Position numbers and translations under genes: made by a program. Shown piece by piece: positions 8,654 through 20,453 of a DNA stretch of 33,287 nt (positions are counted from its first letter, which is position 1; every line of letters begins with the position of its first letter). The stretch is from Candidatus Burkholderia humilis (GTDB taxonomy: Bacteria > Pseudomonadota > Gammaproteobacteria > Burkholderiales > Burkholderiaceae), in assembly GCA_001184405.1 (NCBI GenBank), contig LFMX01000052.1, positions 1 to 33,287 of the forward strand, given 5' to 3'. Below the pieces are notes generated by a model that did not search any database, had not been told where the DNA came from, and worked only from the letters and a program-made list of their open reading frames with translations.

Positions 8654-11145
8654 TTAGCAATTCGCCAGGATCGACTGACGGACGTTGGGAATCGCCCGCG
8701 TTAGCTTCGGCAGTTCGCGGTTCTGCACGACGCTTGCGAAACCGGCCCAGTCTTGCGCGAGCGCGGTTTTATCGACCTTGTCGGTGTCGCCGAGCGCATA
8801 CCGTTCGCCATCACGATACGGCCGTTCCCACGCCGCCCGATGCCACGCGCGCTCAGCCAGCGCCAGCAAGCGCGGATACGCCTGCTGATCGTTGCGCATG
8901 ACTTCCGCCCACGCCTGCCACTGAATGCCCTCGATTTTTGGCGCCGGTCCCGCGCTCGTCACCGCAAACGGATTGCCGTCGCGGTCGCCCATGATTTCGG
9001 CGTTCTGCGGGAGATTGTCCGGCGCGAGCGAAAACGCCTTGAAGCTGTCGGTGCCGTGCGAGCCCCAGTAATAGTCGCGTTCACTCTGGTTGATCGACCA
9101 CGGGAAATCGAAGTACAGATAATCCGGCAGCGCGAGCACGGTCTTGTAGCCCTGGCTGCTGAGCGAATTCACCGTGTCCGCCGCGCCCCAAAAGATCGTG
9201 TCCCACATCGTCACCATCATGTTCGAGGTCGCGAAATCCCTCGGCCCGCTCGCATGCTTGATGCCGTCCTGCCACGCGGCCATCGTGCCTATGCCATTCG
9301 TGCTCATGATCTTGCTGACTTCGCGCGCGAAGTACGACGGCAATTCATCGACCGATGTCGCCTTGCCCGATGCGATAAACGCCGTGCATTGCGGCGAGCG
9401 CGCCCACGGTTTGTCCTGCGCAGCGAGATTCACGCGGCCTTTCGATGCATCCGTGCCGTCGAGATTCTGGAATCCTGAACCGAGCAGAATGTTCTTCGTT
9501 TCGTCGCCGCCGAAGTGCCACGTGGAAAGCGGCGCGCCTCCTTCACGATGCATCGACGCGACTTCCCGAATGATCTTCGATGCGAAACGCTGTGCGCCGG
9601 GCACGCACGGATTCAGGAAGCTGCGGCGATCGTAGAACTGCACGGTCGTCGTGTTGGAGGTATCGGCGGGATCGAGCAGTCGGAATTCGCGCGCGGCCGC
9701 TTCGTTGTTTTGCGCGTGCAAACGCTGATAACGCGCTTCCATCGATACCACCGCCGCGCGCGCATGGCCCGGCATGTCGATTTCCGGCACGATCTCGACA
9801 AAACGATCCGATGCATAACGCACGAGATTCACATATTCCGAGCGCGTCAGATAGCCGCCGCCCGAACGGTTGTCCGGACCGGAGCCGAGTTGCGGCAAGA
9901 GGCAACGCGTCTCGGTGAGATCGTGGCAGCGCTGGCCGCCGCTCGAGGTCAGTTCCGGCAAGCCCGGAATCTCGATGCGCCAGCCCTCATCAAATGCAGC
10001 TTGTTGAGCTTATAGGTGCTCATCTGATCGATAAGGCGCTTGATGGTCGCAGGCTGACGGAAGTTGCGCGCGACATCGAGATGCATGCCGCGCCACGTGT
10101 AGCGCGGCGCGTCTTCGATGGTCATCGCGGGCACTGCGCCGCCACCTGCCGGCGTAAGCGACAGAAGCGTCTGCACGCCGTAGTAGAGGCTGGCTGCATC
10201 GAATGCGTCGATGTTTGCGCCGCCCGATGCAACCGTCAGCCGATAACCACTGGACATCGTAATATCCGCGGGCAGCGCCGCGCCGACGATCTGCCCGCTC
10301 ACGCGCGCCGATGCGCCGCCGAGCCCGAGCGATGCGGCGCGCGTCTTCAGCGCGGAGAGCTGCGAATCGCTGAGACCGTGCATAGACAGATCGATACCGC
10401 CGACGTTCAGCGCGCCCTCGCCCGCCGTTTCGCGCAGCACCGCAGGCAACGCGCGCGCGGCGGTCTGTTTCGCCGAGGCCAGCGCGCGCTCCGCACTCAC
10501 GCGTGCGATTTGCGCGGGCGTCGTGTTGACGGCGGCGGCTTTGTCGGCGCTGGGCGGAATGGTATCGACGTAGCGGGTTTCGTCGTCGGTATCGTTGTGT
10601 TTCAGGACGACGGCTTGCCCGCCTTCCGTCGCGACATAGGCGCGCGGCAAGAGATCGCTATAACGCTGATACCAGTACTCGCCGACGAACGGCACTTCGA
10701 TCCGCTCGCCCGCCTTCAACGTGAACGCGCCGGCCTGCGGCGTGAGCGCGTAAAGATCGCCGGTGATATGACGCCACGAAAAACCGGCATGCTCGACGGC
10801 CAGAATGCGGTGGATGCTATGCAGATACAGCGTCCAGCCGCCCGCGGGCAGACTCGTGCTGCCGGTGTTTTCGAGAATCAGACGGCCGCGCGCGCAGCTT
10901 GCCCAGTCCGCGCCGAGATCCGCGCATTGCGTGCCGGACTTCGCGGCATCGTTGGCGTCGATGGCGACGCGCACCATCAGATTCCCGCCGAGCGCGGCGA
11001 TGCGCGCTGTCGGCGACAGATTCACGGCGCTCGAATCCGAGCCGCCGCCGCTGCATGCCGCCATCAGACAGGACGATGCGGCGACTGCCAGTATCGTCCG
11101 GGAAAAATTTAACCATCCTAAATGCTTGCCTCGAAACAGCTTCAT
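8654..11145 (-). pseudogene. GH20 beta-N-acetylhexosaminidase lipoprotein, frameshifted
   Basis: The start at 11145 follows GGAGGAG. A lipoprotein signal is clear: a hydrophobic TILAVAASSCLMAA run before lipobox Cys, then GGGSDSS. Next come a chitobiase-type N-terminal domain (ARGRLILENTGSTSLPAGGW), a GH20 small domain and the catalytic barrel with PEIDMPGHARA and the catalytic Asp-Glu pair in WHFGGDETKN. The enzyme would release terminal GlcNAc or GalNAc from chitin oligomers or glycans at the cell surface. Near 9990 KLNKLHL runs straight into (D)EGWRIEIPGLPELTS in another frame. GH20 enzymes have LHLHLSDDEGWR here, so about 13 nt (HLSD plus one base) are missing, taking part of the active-site wall. 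The normal product stops before the catalytic barrel. Downstream residues are well kept, so the break looks recent. Confidence 0.93.
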
Positions 11146-11186
11146 GTCTCCTCCAGAGTGCCGCGCCTCGTGGCGGCGTGCGGGAG

Positions 11187-11192
11187 ACTATA
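11187..11192 (-). promoter_or_regulatory. Possible -10 element of the hexosaminidase gene
   Basis: TATAGT on the minus strand, about 42 nt before the start codon at 11145. No good -35 is seen. Confidence 0.35.
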
Positions 11193-11247
11193 CCGGCAAC
11201 TTTCAGATCGTTTATTTTGGGATAAATGCTTAAAAGCAGCGTACAAA

Positions 11248-11285
11248 ACGAAACGCCCCGAGCACGAACCTTCGGGGCGTTTCGT
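11248..11285 (-). terminator. purL terminator
   Basis: A perfect 14-bp stem (ACGAAACGCCCCGA / TCGGGGCGTTTCGT) with a 10-nt loop is followed by TTTTG on the minus strand, 23 nt after the purL stop. Confidence 0.88.
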
Positions 11286-11307
11286 GTACTGCGCTGCGTC
11301 TGACTGA

Positions 11308-14300
11308 TTAGCCGAGGAAGCGGCGCGCGTTCTGGAACACGCGCAGCCACGGGCTGCCGTCGGTGGTCCAGTCGGCGGGCGTCCAGCTCATCTGCACATT
11401 GCGATGCACGCGCTCCATGTGCGGCATCAGCACGGTGAAGCGGCCGTCCGGCGTGGTGACGGACGTGATGCCCTGCGGCGAGCCGTTCGGGTTGAACGGA
11501 TACTGCTCCGTCGCCTGACCGCGATGATTGACGTAACGCATGGCGACGAGCGCCTTCGCTGCATCGCCTTGCTGCGAAAAGTCAGCGAAACCTTCGCCGT
11601 GCGCGACCGCGACCGGAATGCGCGATCCTTCCATGCCTGCGAAGAAGATCGACGGCGAGCTTTGCACTTCGACGAGCGAGAAGCGCGCCTCGAACTGCTC
11701 GGACTTGTTGCGCGTGAACTTCGGCCAGTTTTCCGCGCCGGGAATGATCGACGCGAGGCTCGACATCATCTGACAGCCATTGCAGATGCCGAGCGCGAAC
11801 GTGTCCGGACGCGCGAAGAACGCGGCGAACATATCGGTGAGTTGCGCGTTGAAGCGGATGGTCTTCGCCCAGCCTTCGCCCGCGCCGAGCACGTCGCCGT
11901 AAGAGAAGCCGCCGCACGCGACCGCGCCCGCGAAATCGGCGAGCGTGGCGCGGCCTTCGAGCAGATCGCTCATGTGGACGTCGTGCGCATAGAAGCTGGC
12001 GCGATCGAACGCGTAAGCCGTTTCGAGATGCGAGTTCACGCCTTGCTCGCGCAGAATCGCCACGTGCGGACGCTTGTTCGTGGCGATGAACGGCGCGGCG
12101 ACATCGTCCGCCGGATCGAACGTGAGGACGGGCGAAATGCCAGGATCGGTGGCATCGAGCAAAGTGTCGTATTCGGCGTCCGCGCACGCAGGATTGTCAC
12201 GTAGACGCGCGATACGCCAGCTCACCTCGCTCCACGCGCGATGCAACTCGACGCGCGATGCATCGTAAATCTTCTTGGCGTCGCGATAAATTTCGATCGT
12301 ATCCGTCGCGTTCGGTTTGCCGATCACATGCGAGCACGCCGACAAACCGTGCTCGCCCAGCGCACCGAGCACGGCATCGCGATCTTCGGCGCGCACCTGC
12401 ACCACCGCGCCGAGTTCTTCGGCAAACAGCGCGCGGATCGTGCGATCTTCGCGGCGGCCGCTTGTCTGCTTCGCCCAGTCCTTGGCGTCGTCGTAATCGG
12501 ATTCATGGTCCGGATCGAGCGTCAGCATATCGACGTTCAGCGACACGCCCGCGTGACCCGCGAACGCCATTTCGCACACCGTCGCCCACAAACCGCCGTC
12601 CGAGCGGTCGTGATACGCGAGCAATTTGCCTTCAGCGTTGAGTTTCTGAATGGCGGCGAAGAAGCGCTTGAGGTCTTCGGGATCGTCGACATCGGGCACG
12701 GCATCGCCGACTTGCTGCGTGACTTGCGCCAGAATGCTGCCACCCATGCGATTGCGCCCGCGTCCCAGATCAATGGCGATGAGCACCGTGTTCGTGTCAT
12801 TGACGAGTTGCGGCGTGAGCTGACGGCGCACGTCCTCGACCGGCGCGAACGCCGAAATGATCAGCGATACCGGCGACACCACTTCCTTCGCCGCGCCGCG
12901 CGCGTCCTGCCACTTGGTGCGCATCGACAGCGAATCCTTGCCCACCGGAATGCTGATGCCGAGCGCCGGGCACAGTTCCATGCCGATCGCCTTCACCGTG
13001 TCGTACAGCGCAGCGTCTTCACCGGCGCTGCCGCACGTGGCCATCCAGTTTGCCGACAGCTTCAACTTGTTCAACGATTCGATCGGCGCGGCCGCGATGT
13101 TCGTCACCGCTTCGCCCACCGCCATGCGGCCGGACGCGGGCGCATCGATGACGGCGAGCGGCGTGCGCTCGGCCATCGTCATGGCTTCGCCGCGATCGCC
13201 TTGATAGTCCATCGTCGTGATCGCGCAATCGGCGACCGGAACCTGCCACGGACCGACGAACTGATCGCGCGCGGTCGTGCCGCCGACCGAGCGGTCGCCG
13301 ATGGTAATCAGGAACGACTTGCTCGCGACCGTCGGATGCTTCAGCACATCGACCGCGACTTGCGACAGCGGCAGGCCGGTGACATCGACCGGCGTGAACT
13401 CGACGCGCTCACGCTTCACATCGCGATGCATTTTCGGCGGCTTGCCGAGGAGCACGTCCATTGGCATATCGACGGGTTCCTGGCCTTCGTTTTCGTCGTC
13501 GATCAATTCGAGCTGACGCGTTTCCGTTGCCATGCCAACTACTGCTACCGGGCAGCGTTCGCGTTCGCAGATCGCTTCGAACGCGGGCAGTTCGTCCGGC
13601 GAAATCGCCAGCACGTAACGCTCTTGCGCCTCGTTCGACCAGATTTCGCGCGGCGACAGACCGCTTTCTTCGAGCTTAACCTTGCGCAGTTCGAAGCGCG
13701 CGCCCTTGCACGCGCCATCGACGAGTTCGGGGAATGCGTTGGAAATGCCGCCCGCGCCGACGTCGTGAATCGACAGAATCGGGTTGGCGTCGCCCATTTG
13801 CCAGCACGCGTTGATGACTTCCTGCGCGCGGCGCTGGATTTCGGGATTGCCGCGCTGCACGGAGTTGAAGTCGAGTTCGGCGGTGTTCGCGCCGGTCGCC
13901 ATCGACGAGGCCGCGCCACCGCCCATGCCGATGCGCATGCCCGGTCCGCCGATCTGAATCAGCAGCGTGCCCGCGGGCAGATCGTTCTTGTGCGTGTGCT
14001 GATCCGAAATATTGCCGATACCGCCCGCGATCATGATCGGCTTGTGATAGCTGCGTACGCGTCCCGCGACGTTCTGCTCGTACGTGCGGAAATAGCCGCC
14101 GAGATTTGGCCGGCCAAATTCGTTGTTGAAGGCCGCCGCGCCGAGCGGCCCGTCGATCATGATCTGCAACGGCGAAGCGATGCGCTCCGGCTTGCCATAC
14201 GGCTCATGCGAATCCCCCGGATTGCGCGATGCCAGCGGCACGGCGGAATCGCGGTCGTTTTCCCACTTTTCGCGCGCATCGGGCAAATCGAGATTGGACA

Positions 14301-15345
14301 CCGTGAAGCCCGCGAGACCGGCCTTCGGACGCGCGCCGCGGCCCGTTGCGCCTTCGTCGCGGATTTCGCCGCCCGAGCCCGTCGCCGCGCCCGCGAACGG
14401 CGAAATAGCGGTCGGGTGATTATGCGTTTCGACCTTCATCAGCGTGTGCGTCATTTCGACGTGACGCTGATACTGCTCGTCTTCGCCGCGCGGGAACCAG
14501 CGCTCGGCCACGCCGCCCTGCATGATCGCGGAGTTATCCGAATAGGCGACGATCGTGCCCGCGTTGTTCAGCTTTTCGGTATTGCGAATCATCTGGAATA
14601 GCGACATGTCCTGCTTTTCGCCGTCGATGGTCCATTCGCCGTTGAAAATCTTGTGGCGGCAGTGTTCGCTGTTGGCCTGCGCGAACATCATCAGTTCGAC
14701 GTCCGTCGGATTACGCTTCAGTCCTTCAAACGCATTCACCAGATAGACGATTTCGTCTTCCGCGAGCGCGAGGCCGAGTTCCGCGTTGGCCGCTTCGAGC
14801 GCGCTGCGCCCTGCTCCGATGATATCCACCGTCTGCAGCGGCTTGGCGGGCAGTTCATCGAACAGATGGAGCGCCTGATCGCGCGATGCCGCGACGCTTT
14901 CGGTCATGCGGTCGTGCAGCGCGTCGGCGACCTGCGCGCGCGTTTCGTCGGACAGCGCCTTCTTGCCGCCCAGAAAACCGCTCTTGAGAATCATCGAATA
15001 CTCGACGCCGCGCTCGATGCGCCGCACTTTCGTCAGCCCGCAATGATGCGCGATATCGCTCGCCTTGCTCGCCCACGGTGACACCGTGCCGAAGCGCGGC
15101 ACGACCATGAACGTTTCGACATGCCCGCGCTCTTTCTGCTCTTCGAACGGCGCGCCGTAATGCATCAGCGCGTCGATGCGCTGGCTGTCATCGCTGGTGA
15201 GCGGTTCGGACGAGTTGACGAAATGCAGAAACTGACCGCGCACGCCGACGATATTCGGATCGATGCGGGAAAGCGTGTCGAGCAGACGGGTTTGACGGAA
15301 ATCGGAAAGGGCCGAAGCGCCGGGGAAACACGAGAAGTGGGCCAT
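11308..15345 (-). CDS. purL: Phosphoribosylformylglycinamidine synthase (large, single-chain)
   Basis: This 1345-residue cytoplasmic enzyme converts FGAR, glutamine and ATP to FGAM in purine synthesis. It has the proteobacterial single-chain form: N-terminal domain, tandem AIRS-type halves ([45 protein letters not shown]) and a C-terminal class I glutaminase with C1188 in [10 protein letters not shown] and His in [29 protein letters not shown] is the usual start in Burkholderiaceae although no Shine-Dalgarno is visible. At 4 kb it is the longest gene here and carries no frameshift, which is the strongest internal control against a high sequencing-error rate. Two convergent hairpin terminators separate it from nothing else; it is transcribed alone. 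Confidence 0.97.
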   Translation of the reverse strand: MAHFSCFPGASALSDFRQTRLLDTLSRIDPNIVGVRGQFLHFVNSSEPLTSDDSQRIDALMHYGAPFEEQKERGHVETFMVVPRFGTVSPWASKASDIAHHCGLTKVRRIERGVEYSMILKSGFLGGKKALSDETRAQVADALHDRMTESVAASRDQALHLFDELPAKPLQTVDIIGAGRSALEAANAELGLALAEDEIVYLVNAFEGLKRNPTDVELMMFAQANSEHCRHKIFNGEWTIDGEKQDMSLFQMIRNTEKLNNAGTIVAYSDNSAIMQGGVAERWFPRGEDEQYQRHVEMTHTLMKVETHNHPTAISPFAGAATGSGGEIRDEGATGRGARPKAGLAGFTVSNLDLPDAREKWENDRDSAVPLASRNPGDSHEPYGKPERIASPLQIMIDGPLGAAAFNNEFGRPNLGGYFRTYEQNVAGRVRSYHKPIMIAGGIGNISDQHTHKNDLPAGTLLIQIGGPGMRIGMGGGAASSMATGANTAELDFNSVQRGNPEIQRRAQEVINACWQMGDANPILSIHDVGAGGISNAFPELVDGACKGARFELRKVKLEESGLSPREIWSNEAQERYVLAISPDELPAFEAICERERCPVAVVGMATETRQLELIDDENEGQEPVDMPMDVLLGKPPKMHRDVKRERVEFTPVDVTGLPLSQVAVDVLKHPTVASKSFLITIGDRSVGGTTARDQFVGPWQVPVADCAITTMDYQGDRGEAMTMAERTPLAVIDAPASGRMAVGEAVTNIAAAPIESLNKLKLSANWMATCGSAGEDAALYDTVKAIGMELCPALGISIPVGKDSLSMRTKWQDARGAAKEVVSPVSLIISAFAPVEDVRRQLTPQLVNDTNTVLIAIDLGRGRNRMGGSILAQVTQQVGDAVPDVDDPEDLKRFFAAIQKLNAEGKLLAYHDRSDGGLWATVCEMAFAGHAGVSLNVDMLTLDPDHESDYDDAKDWAKQTSGRREDRTIRALFAEELGAVVQVRAEDRDAVLGALGEHGLSACSHVIGKPNATDTIEIYRDAKKIYDASRVELHRAWSEVSWRIARLRDNPACADAEYDTLLDATDPGISPVLTFDPADDVAAPFIATNKRPHVAILREQGVNSHLETAYAFDRASFYAHDVHMSDLLEGRATLADFAGAVACGGFSYGDVLGAGEGWAKTIRFNAQLTDMFAAFFARPDTFALGICNGCQMMSSLASIIPGAENWPKFTRNKSEQFEARFSLVEVQSSPSIFFAGMEGSRIPVAVAHGEGFADFSQQGDAAKALVAMRYVNHRGQATEQYPFNPNGSPQGITSVTTPDGRFTVLMPHMERVHRNVQMSWTPADWTTDGSPWLRVFQNARRFLG

Positions 15346-15686
15346 TGTGACGGCGCGCCGGATGCGTGAAGCGGCGTGAGGCGAAAGAAGGTTACGATTA
15401 TAACCCGGATGTGTCTCGAAATCGGGCTGACCGGCATGGCGGACGGTTCCACGCGGCGCGCCGGTGCATCCCGAAAAAAATCGGGCCGCGCGGGGGCAAC
15501 AGTGAAGTGCGTCGCGTGTTCCGAATTACGGTCGCCGCGCCACCCAAGAGCGGCCCATTTGGCGCTATCATGGCGCGCTTTCTTCGGGTGCGGCGACGCC
15601 GTTCCCGTCGTCTCACCGGAACGATGCGTCCCGCACGCATGGGTCCGCGCAGCGCAATCTCGCGCCTTCGGGCAGTCAAAAAAGTC
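15346..15686. other. Divergent intergenic region purL / dehydrogenase pseudogene
   Basis: 341 bp without a supported gene. Besides the TATAAT facing purL, I see only a weak TATCAT (in GGCGCTATCATGG near 15570) facing right, and a short A-run near 15474. No riboswitch, repeat or small gene could be supported. Confidence 0.5.
15397..15402 (-). promoter_or_regulatory. Candidate -10 element of purL
   Basis: A perfect TATAAT on the minus strand (in GGGTTATAATCG), about 52 nt before the purL start. No clear -35 is present at 16-18 bp. No PurR-type operator was recognised. Confidence 0.55.
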
Positions 15687-16971
15687 ATGGATGTCATCGT
15701 CATCGGCGGGGGAATCGCCGGCATCGCCAGCGCGTATCAATTCACACGGCCGGGCATCGCGTCTGCGTCGTCGAGCGCCACGCAACCGTCGCGCAGGGCG
15801 CCACCTACGCGCAGAGCGGCGCGCTCCTGCCCTCCTCGCTCGATGTCTGGTTCGGTCCGACCTTCATGGCGTCGAGCCGCTCGAAACAGAGCGGCATGCT
15901 GGTCAAACCCGGTTTCGATTCCGCCGCCCGCGATTTTCTGAAGCAACGCACGGCCTTGCGCAATCCAGAAGCGTTTGCCGTCCAGTACGCGCGCTTGCAG
16001 CCGCTCGTCAACGTGTCGCGCGCGGCCGTTGCCGAGATCGAAACGAATCTGGAACTCGACTTCGAACAGCGTCGCGGCGTGCTGCATGTGTTTCGCGGCG
16101 TGCGCGATTTCGCCGAAGCGCAACCGGCCATCGATTTGCTCAAGCGGTTCGAAGTCCCGCACCGGCTGCTGTCGCCGGAGGAATGCATCGCGGTCGAGCC
16201 GTCCGTGCCCGATACGCCGGCGTTCGCGGGCGGCGTGCTGCTCGCCGACGAGCGCACGGCCACTGTCCGCTCTTCACCAAGCAACTCAAGCAAGTGCTCA
16301 ATGAAGCCGGCGTGCAGTTCTACATGAATCGCAGCGTGACCGGCCTGCGTCTGGACGACACGTGCGCGGCCGTCGAACTCGCGGCGGGCGATCACAAGCG
16401 CGCGGGCAATGTCGAGCTGATTTCCGCTGATGCGATCGTCGTCGCGGCGGGCGTCGGCACATCGTCGCTGATCGCGGGCATGAAAAGTACGCCCGCGCTT
16501 TTCCCGATGCGCATGCATACGCTGACCGCGCCGATCGCGTACGAGGAGTGCGCGCCGCATCTGACGGTCGTCGATTCGATCAAGCGCATTACGATGACGC
16601 GCGTCAACCAGCGCCTGCGCGTCGCGGGCGCGGGCGTGTTCCAGAGCGCGGCGAAAGCCGACAAGCCGCTCGACGCCGCGCTTTCGCGCCGTGCGCTCGA
16701 TCTGCTCGGCCAGGCGACGCACGACTGGATTCCGGGTGCGGCGCGCGTGTCGGCCGCGCGCGGTTGGGACGGGTTGCGTCTGGTCACCGCCGACGGACTG
16801 CCGGTCGTCGGCCGGACGCGGCATCCGCGCCTGTTCGTGAACGCGGCGCACGGCCCGGTCGGCTGGGGCCTCGCCTGCGGCTCTGCTAAAGTGATCGCGG
16901 ACCTCGTCTCTGGCGTCACGCCCGACGTTCCCGCCGATACGCTCGCCGCGTTGAGCCTCGAGCGCTTCTAA
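15687..16971 (+). pseudogene. D-amino-acid dehydrogenase (DadA-like FAD oxidoreductase), two frameshifts
   Basis: The ancestral protein of about 428 residues begins MDVIVIGGGIAGIASAYQ, a Rossmann FAD-binding motif. Members of this family oxidise D-amino acids to keto acids at the inner membrane. One base is missing near 15742: restoring it turns YQFTRPG into YQ-HTAGHRVCVVERHATV. Another is missing near 16262: restoring it turns ERTATVRSS into ERTANCPLFTKQLKQ. The rest reads cleanly to GWGLACGSAKVIADL, the C-terminal FAD-contact motif, and ends at 16971. Current translation would stop after about 85 residues. A sarcosine- or glycine-oxidase-like role is an alternative, since substrate cannot be read from sequence. 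The nnr gene starts 74 bp downstream. Confidence 0.9.
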
Positions 16972-17044
16972 AGCGTGTTGCGATGGTGGCACGTTTGGTG
17001 CGATGCGGGAGGCGTCACGCTTCCCGCCGCTTCCATCGATCGCC

Positions 17045-18607
17045 ATGACCGCACCTCAACATTCCCCGTATTTCACCGTCAAAGACGATTCCATCGCGCT
17101 GCTCACGTTCAACGAGCTGCGCGCGCTCGAAACGCGCGCAGCCGCCGCGCAGCCGCCGCACACGCTGATGGCGCGCGCGGGCGCCGCCGCCGCGCAATGT
17201 CTGCTCGATGCCTTCGAGCACGATCCCGAAGCCCGCGATTTGCCCGTGTGGGTCGTCGCCGGGCCGGGCAATAACGGCGGCGATGCGCTCGTGATGGCCG
17301 AGCGGCTGCATCGCGCGGGCGTGAAGGTGCGCGTGTGCATGCCGATCGAAGTGAAACCGGACGATGCGCGCTGGGCGCTCGACATCGCGCGTCAGGCGGG
17401 CGTGCCGATCGATACGGAACCGCCCGCTTCTTTCGACGATTACGGCTGGCTCGTCGACGGAATGTTCGGCATCGGCGCGACGCGTCTGCTCGAAGGCGTG
17501 TTCGCGACGATCGCCGCAAGCCTTTCACGCCGCGCGCAAGAACATGGCCGCGTATTCGCGCTCGATATTCCGAGCGGCCTGAACAGTGATACCGGCGCGC
17601 CCGTCGCCAACGGCGAAGCGGTGCGCACGACGGACACGATCACGTTCATCGGCGCGAAGCCGGGGCATTTCACGGCGCAAGGACGAGATCTGTGCGGCAC
17701 GCTTTTCGTCGCGACGCTGGAGCTCGATGCGCCGGCCGCGCCGTCGATCGTGCTGAACGCGCCCGCGCTTTTCGCCGCGCAGTTTCCGCCGCGCGACAAC
17801 GCCACGAACAAGGGCAGCTTCGGCACGCTGGCTGTCATCGGCGGTGATACCGGCATGTGCGGCGCGCCGGTGCTGGCCGCGCGCATGGCGCTCTACGGCG
17901 GCGCGGGCAAGGTGAACGTCGCGTTTCTGGGCGAAGGCTTTCCGCCTTACGATCCGCCGCATCCCGAACTGATGCTGCATCCCGTCGACGATTTCAAGCT
18001 CGACAAGATGGACGCGCTGTCGATCGGTTGCGGCATGGGCAAATCGGATCGCGCGAAAAAAGTGCTCGCCGACGTGCTGAAGCTCGACGTTCCCGCCTTG
18101 CTCGATGCCGACGCGCTCAATCTCGTTTCCACCGATGACGCCCTCGCCGCCGAAGTTTCTGCGCGCGGTGCAAAAGGCGATCCGTGCGTGCTGACGCCGC
18201 ATCCGCTGGAGGCTGCGCGTCTTCTGAACACCGACGCGAAAACCGTGCAGGCCGATCGCCTGAACGCCGCGCGCCAGCTCGCCGCACGCTACGGCGCGAT
18301 TGCTGTGCTCAAAGGCTCGGGCACGGTGATCGCTGCGCCGGATGGCCGTATTGCGGTGAATCCGACCGGCAACGCGGGACTCGCGACCGGCGGCACGGGC
18401 GATGTGCTTGGCGGATTGATCGGAGCATTGCTCGCGCAGAAGTTTTCGCCTTACGAAGCGGCGCTTGCAGGCGTCTGGCTGCACGGACTCGCCGCCGAAA
18501 ACCTCACCGACGATGGCACCGGACCCGCCGGACTCACCGCGGGCGAACTCGCGCCCGTGGTGCGCAGTCTCATCAACCGCCGCTTCTACGGGAAGCACGC
18601 GCGCTGA
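17045..18607 (+). CDS. nnr: Bifunctional NAD(P)H-hydrate epimerase / ADP-dependent dehydratase
   Basis: This 520-residue fusion repairs damaged NADH and NADPH hydrates. The N-terminal YjeF domain (epimerase) has AGPGNNGGDALVMAERL, VDGMFGIGATR and LDIPSGLNSDTG. The C-terminal ribokinase-like domain (dehydratase) has NKGSFGTLAVIGGDTG, LTPHPLEAARLL, VLKGSGTVIAAPDG and NPTGNAGLATGGTGDVLGG. Start MTAPQHSPYF at 17045 is chosen for homology; it has no good ribosome-binding site, and an in-frame ATG at 17003 cannot be excluded. The epimerase glycine after GGDA is usual (GGDGL in many relatives). Intact. With pncA it shows that NAD maintenance is retained while catabolic genes decay. Confidence 0.93.
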   Translation: MTAPQHSPYFTVKDDSIALLTFNELRALETRAAAAQPPHTLMARAGAAAAQCLLDAFEHDPEARDLPVWVVAGPGNNGGDALVMAERLHRAGVKVRVCMPIEVKPDDARWALDIARQAGVPIDTEPPASFDDYGWLVDGMFGIGATRLLEGVFATIAASLSRRAQEHGRVFALDIPSGLNSDTGAPVANGEAVRTTDTITFIGAKPGHFTAQGRDLCGTLFVATLELDAPAAPSIVLNAPALFAAQFPPRDNATNKGSFGTLAVIGGDTGMCGAPVLAARMALYGGAGKVNVAFLGEGFPPYDPPHPELMLHPVDDFKLDKMDALSIGCGMGKSDRAKKVLADVLKLDVPALLDADALNLVSTDDALAAEVSARGAKGDPCVLTPHPLEAARLLNTDAKTVQADRLNAARQLAARYGAIAVLKGSGTVIAAPDGRIAVNPTGNAGLATGGTGDVLGGLIGALLAQKFSPYEAALAGVWLHGLAAENLTDDGTGPAGLTAGELAPVVRSLINRRFYGKHAR

Positions 18608-18653
18608 TCGAAACGCCATGACGTCTTGCAAGCAACCATTCACGCATCGTCGC

Positions 18654-18659
18654 TATACT
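18654..18659 (+). promoter_or_regulatory. Candidate -10 element of pgi
   Basis: TATACT (in CGCTATACTC) lies 113 nt before the chosen pgi ATG, just after nnr. A TTGCAA at 18626-18631 is 22 bp away, too far for a standard -35. Confidence 0.4.
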
Positions 18660-18771
18660 CTTTTGGATTCGAGCATCCGCGGTGATTTTTAGTCGCGTTC
18701 ACGAAACATCCCGACACAGCTGGCCGAACCGCGCGTGCACGAACGTATTCCTTCAGACTAACGGACCGCTC

Positions 18772-20406
18772 ATGACCTCAAACTTGACGCTTACATCGCT
18801 ACCTGCCTGGTCTGCACTCCAATCGCATTACGATGCCATCTCCGGTGAGCGCCTGCGCGACTGGTTCGCGCCGCAAAACGACACCTCGCCGACGCGCGCC
18901 GAGCGCCTCACGTTCGACGGCGGCGGCCTCACCATCGATTTCTCCAAGAACCGCATCACCGACGCCACGCTCGAGCTGCTGATCGACCTCGCGAAAGCGA
19001 CGCACGTCACCGAGCGCCGCGACGCCATGTTTCGGGGCGATATCGTCAACATTACGGAACAGCGCGCGGTCCTGCATACGGCCTTGCGCACGCAGTCGCC
19101 GGACGTGCCTTTTTACGAGCAAGTGCAAAAGGAAAAGGCCAAAATGGCCGCCTTCTCTGATAAGGTCCGCGACGGCTCGTGGACCGGTTATACGGGCAAG
19201 CGCATTCGCCACGTGGTGAATATCGGTATCGGCGGATCGGATCTCGGGCCGAAGATGGTCGTGCATTCGCTGCATCATCTGGCGACGAAGGAATTCGATA
19301 CGCACTTCGTATCGAATGTCGATGGCGCCGATCTCTGGAACGTGCTGCAACAAGTCGATGCCGAAGAGACGCTCGCGATCGTCGTGTCGAAGACGTTCAC
19401 GACGCTCGAAACCATGACCAACGCGCATTCGATGCGCGACTGGTTCCTCAAGTCCGGCTGTCCGGAAGATCAGTTGAGCAAGCACTTCGTCGGGGTATCG
19501 GCGAATACGGCGGAGGTGACGAAGTTCGGCATTGCGAAGGAAAATATCTTCGAGATGTGGGACTGGGTTGGCGGGCGTTACTCGCTGTGGTCGGCGGTCG
19601 GTCTGTCGATCATGCTCGCAGTCGGCCCGAAAAATTTCGATGCGCTGCTGCAAGGCGCCGCAATGATGGACGAGCATTTCCGCACCGCGCCGCTGGAAAA
19701 GAATCTGCCGGTGCTGATGGGCATGATCGGCATCTGGTATCGCAATTTCTTCGGCTCGCAGAGCGATCTGATCGCGCCGTATTCGCAGGCGCTGAGTCTT
19801 CTGTCTTCGTATCTGCAGCAGCTCGAAATGGAGAGCAACGGCAAGTCGGCGCGTCTGGACGGCGCGATGGTCGATTACCCGACCGCCGCCGTGATCTGGG
19901 GCGAGCCCGGCACGAACGGCCAGCACGCGTTCTTCCAGATGCTGCATCAGGGACCGATGATCATTCCGATCGACTTTATCGCCGTGCTGACGCCGGAACA
20001 TCCGCTCGTCGATCATCACGCGAAGCTGCTGGCCAATTGCTTCGCGCAGAGCGAAGTGCTGATGCTCGGCCGCCCGCTCGAAGAAGCGAAGAAGGTCTCG
20101 GGTCCGGGCAAGGAAGAACTCGCGACGCATCTGAGCTTTCCGGGCAACCGGCCGACCACGACCATCATGCTCGATGCGCTCACGCCGCAAACGCTCGGCG
20201 CGCTGATCGCGCTGTACGAACATAAGGTGCTCGTGCAAGGCGCGGTGTGGGACGTCAATTCGTTCGATCAGTGGGGCGTGGAACTCGGCAAGATTCTCGG
20301 CAAGGTGGTCGAAGCCGATATCACCGCCGCGTTCGCCGATCTGAAGAAGCACGATTCATCGACGTCTGCGTTGATCGAACGTGCGCGCCGTGCTTTGAAG
20401 CGCTGA
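18772..20406 (+). CDS. pgi: Glucose-6-phosphate isomerase
   Basis: This 544-residue cytoplasmic enzyme interconverts glucose-6-phosphate and fructose-6-phosphate. Visible motifs are [14 protein letters not shown] (phosphate loop), [19 protein letters not shown], the active-site Glu and His region [18 protein letters not shown], and [20 protein letters not shown] with the C-terminal catalytic Lys. The start [17 protein letters not shown] is chosen by fit to the family; an upstream in-frame ATG at 18682 would add 30 residues of unlikely composition. Intact, with a terminator 23 nt after the stop. It may be partly cotranscribed with nnr, but a -10 element in between suggests its own promoter. 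Confidence 0.97.
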   Translation: MTSNLTLTSLPAWSALQSHYDAISGERLRDWFAPQNDTSPTRAERLTFDGGGLTIDFSKNRITDATLELLIDLAKATHVTERRDAMFRGDIVNITEQRAVLHTALRTQSPDVPFYEQVQKEKAKMAAFSDKVRDGSWTGYTGKRIRHVVNIGIGGSDLGPKMVVHSLHHLATKEFDTHFVSNVDGADLWNVLQQVDAEETLAIVVSKTFTTLETMTNAHSMRDWFLKSGCPEDQLSKHFVGVSANTAEVTKFGIAKENIFEMWDWVGGRYSLWSAVGLSIMLAVGPKNFDALLQGAAMMDEHFRTAPLEKNLPVLMGMIGIWYRNFFGSQSDLIAPYSQALSLLSSYLQQLEMESNGKSARLDGAMVDYPTAAVIWGEPGTNGQHAFFQMLHQGPMIIPIDFIAVLTPEHPLVDHHAKLLANCFAQSEVLMLGRPLEEAKKVSGPGKEELATHLSFPGNRPTTTIMLDALTPQTLGALIALYEHKVLVQGAVWDVNSFDQWGVELGKILGKVVEADITAAFADLKKHDSSTSALIERARRALKR

Positions 20407-20429
20407 TTTTTGTTGTCGATGTCGAGAAG

Positions 20430-20453
20430 GCCCGCAGCGATGCGGGCTTTTTT
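20430..20453 (+). terminator. pgi terminator
   Basis: GCCCGCA / TGCGGGC stem (7 bp, loop GCGA) followed by six T. It also lies directly after the stop of the opposing ABC gene (TAA at 20452-20454), so the T-run overlaps that stop codon. Confidence 0.85.

Noticed and set aside
12241..14601. A 786-codon open frame on the plus strand opposite purL
   Set aside because: It lies fully antisense to a clear full-length PurL, is rich in Arg and His as GC-rich shadow frames are, and has no recognisable domain.
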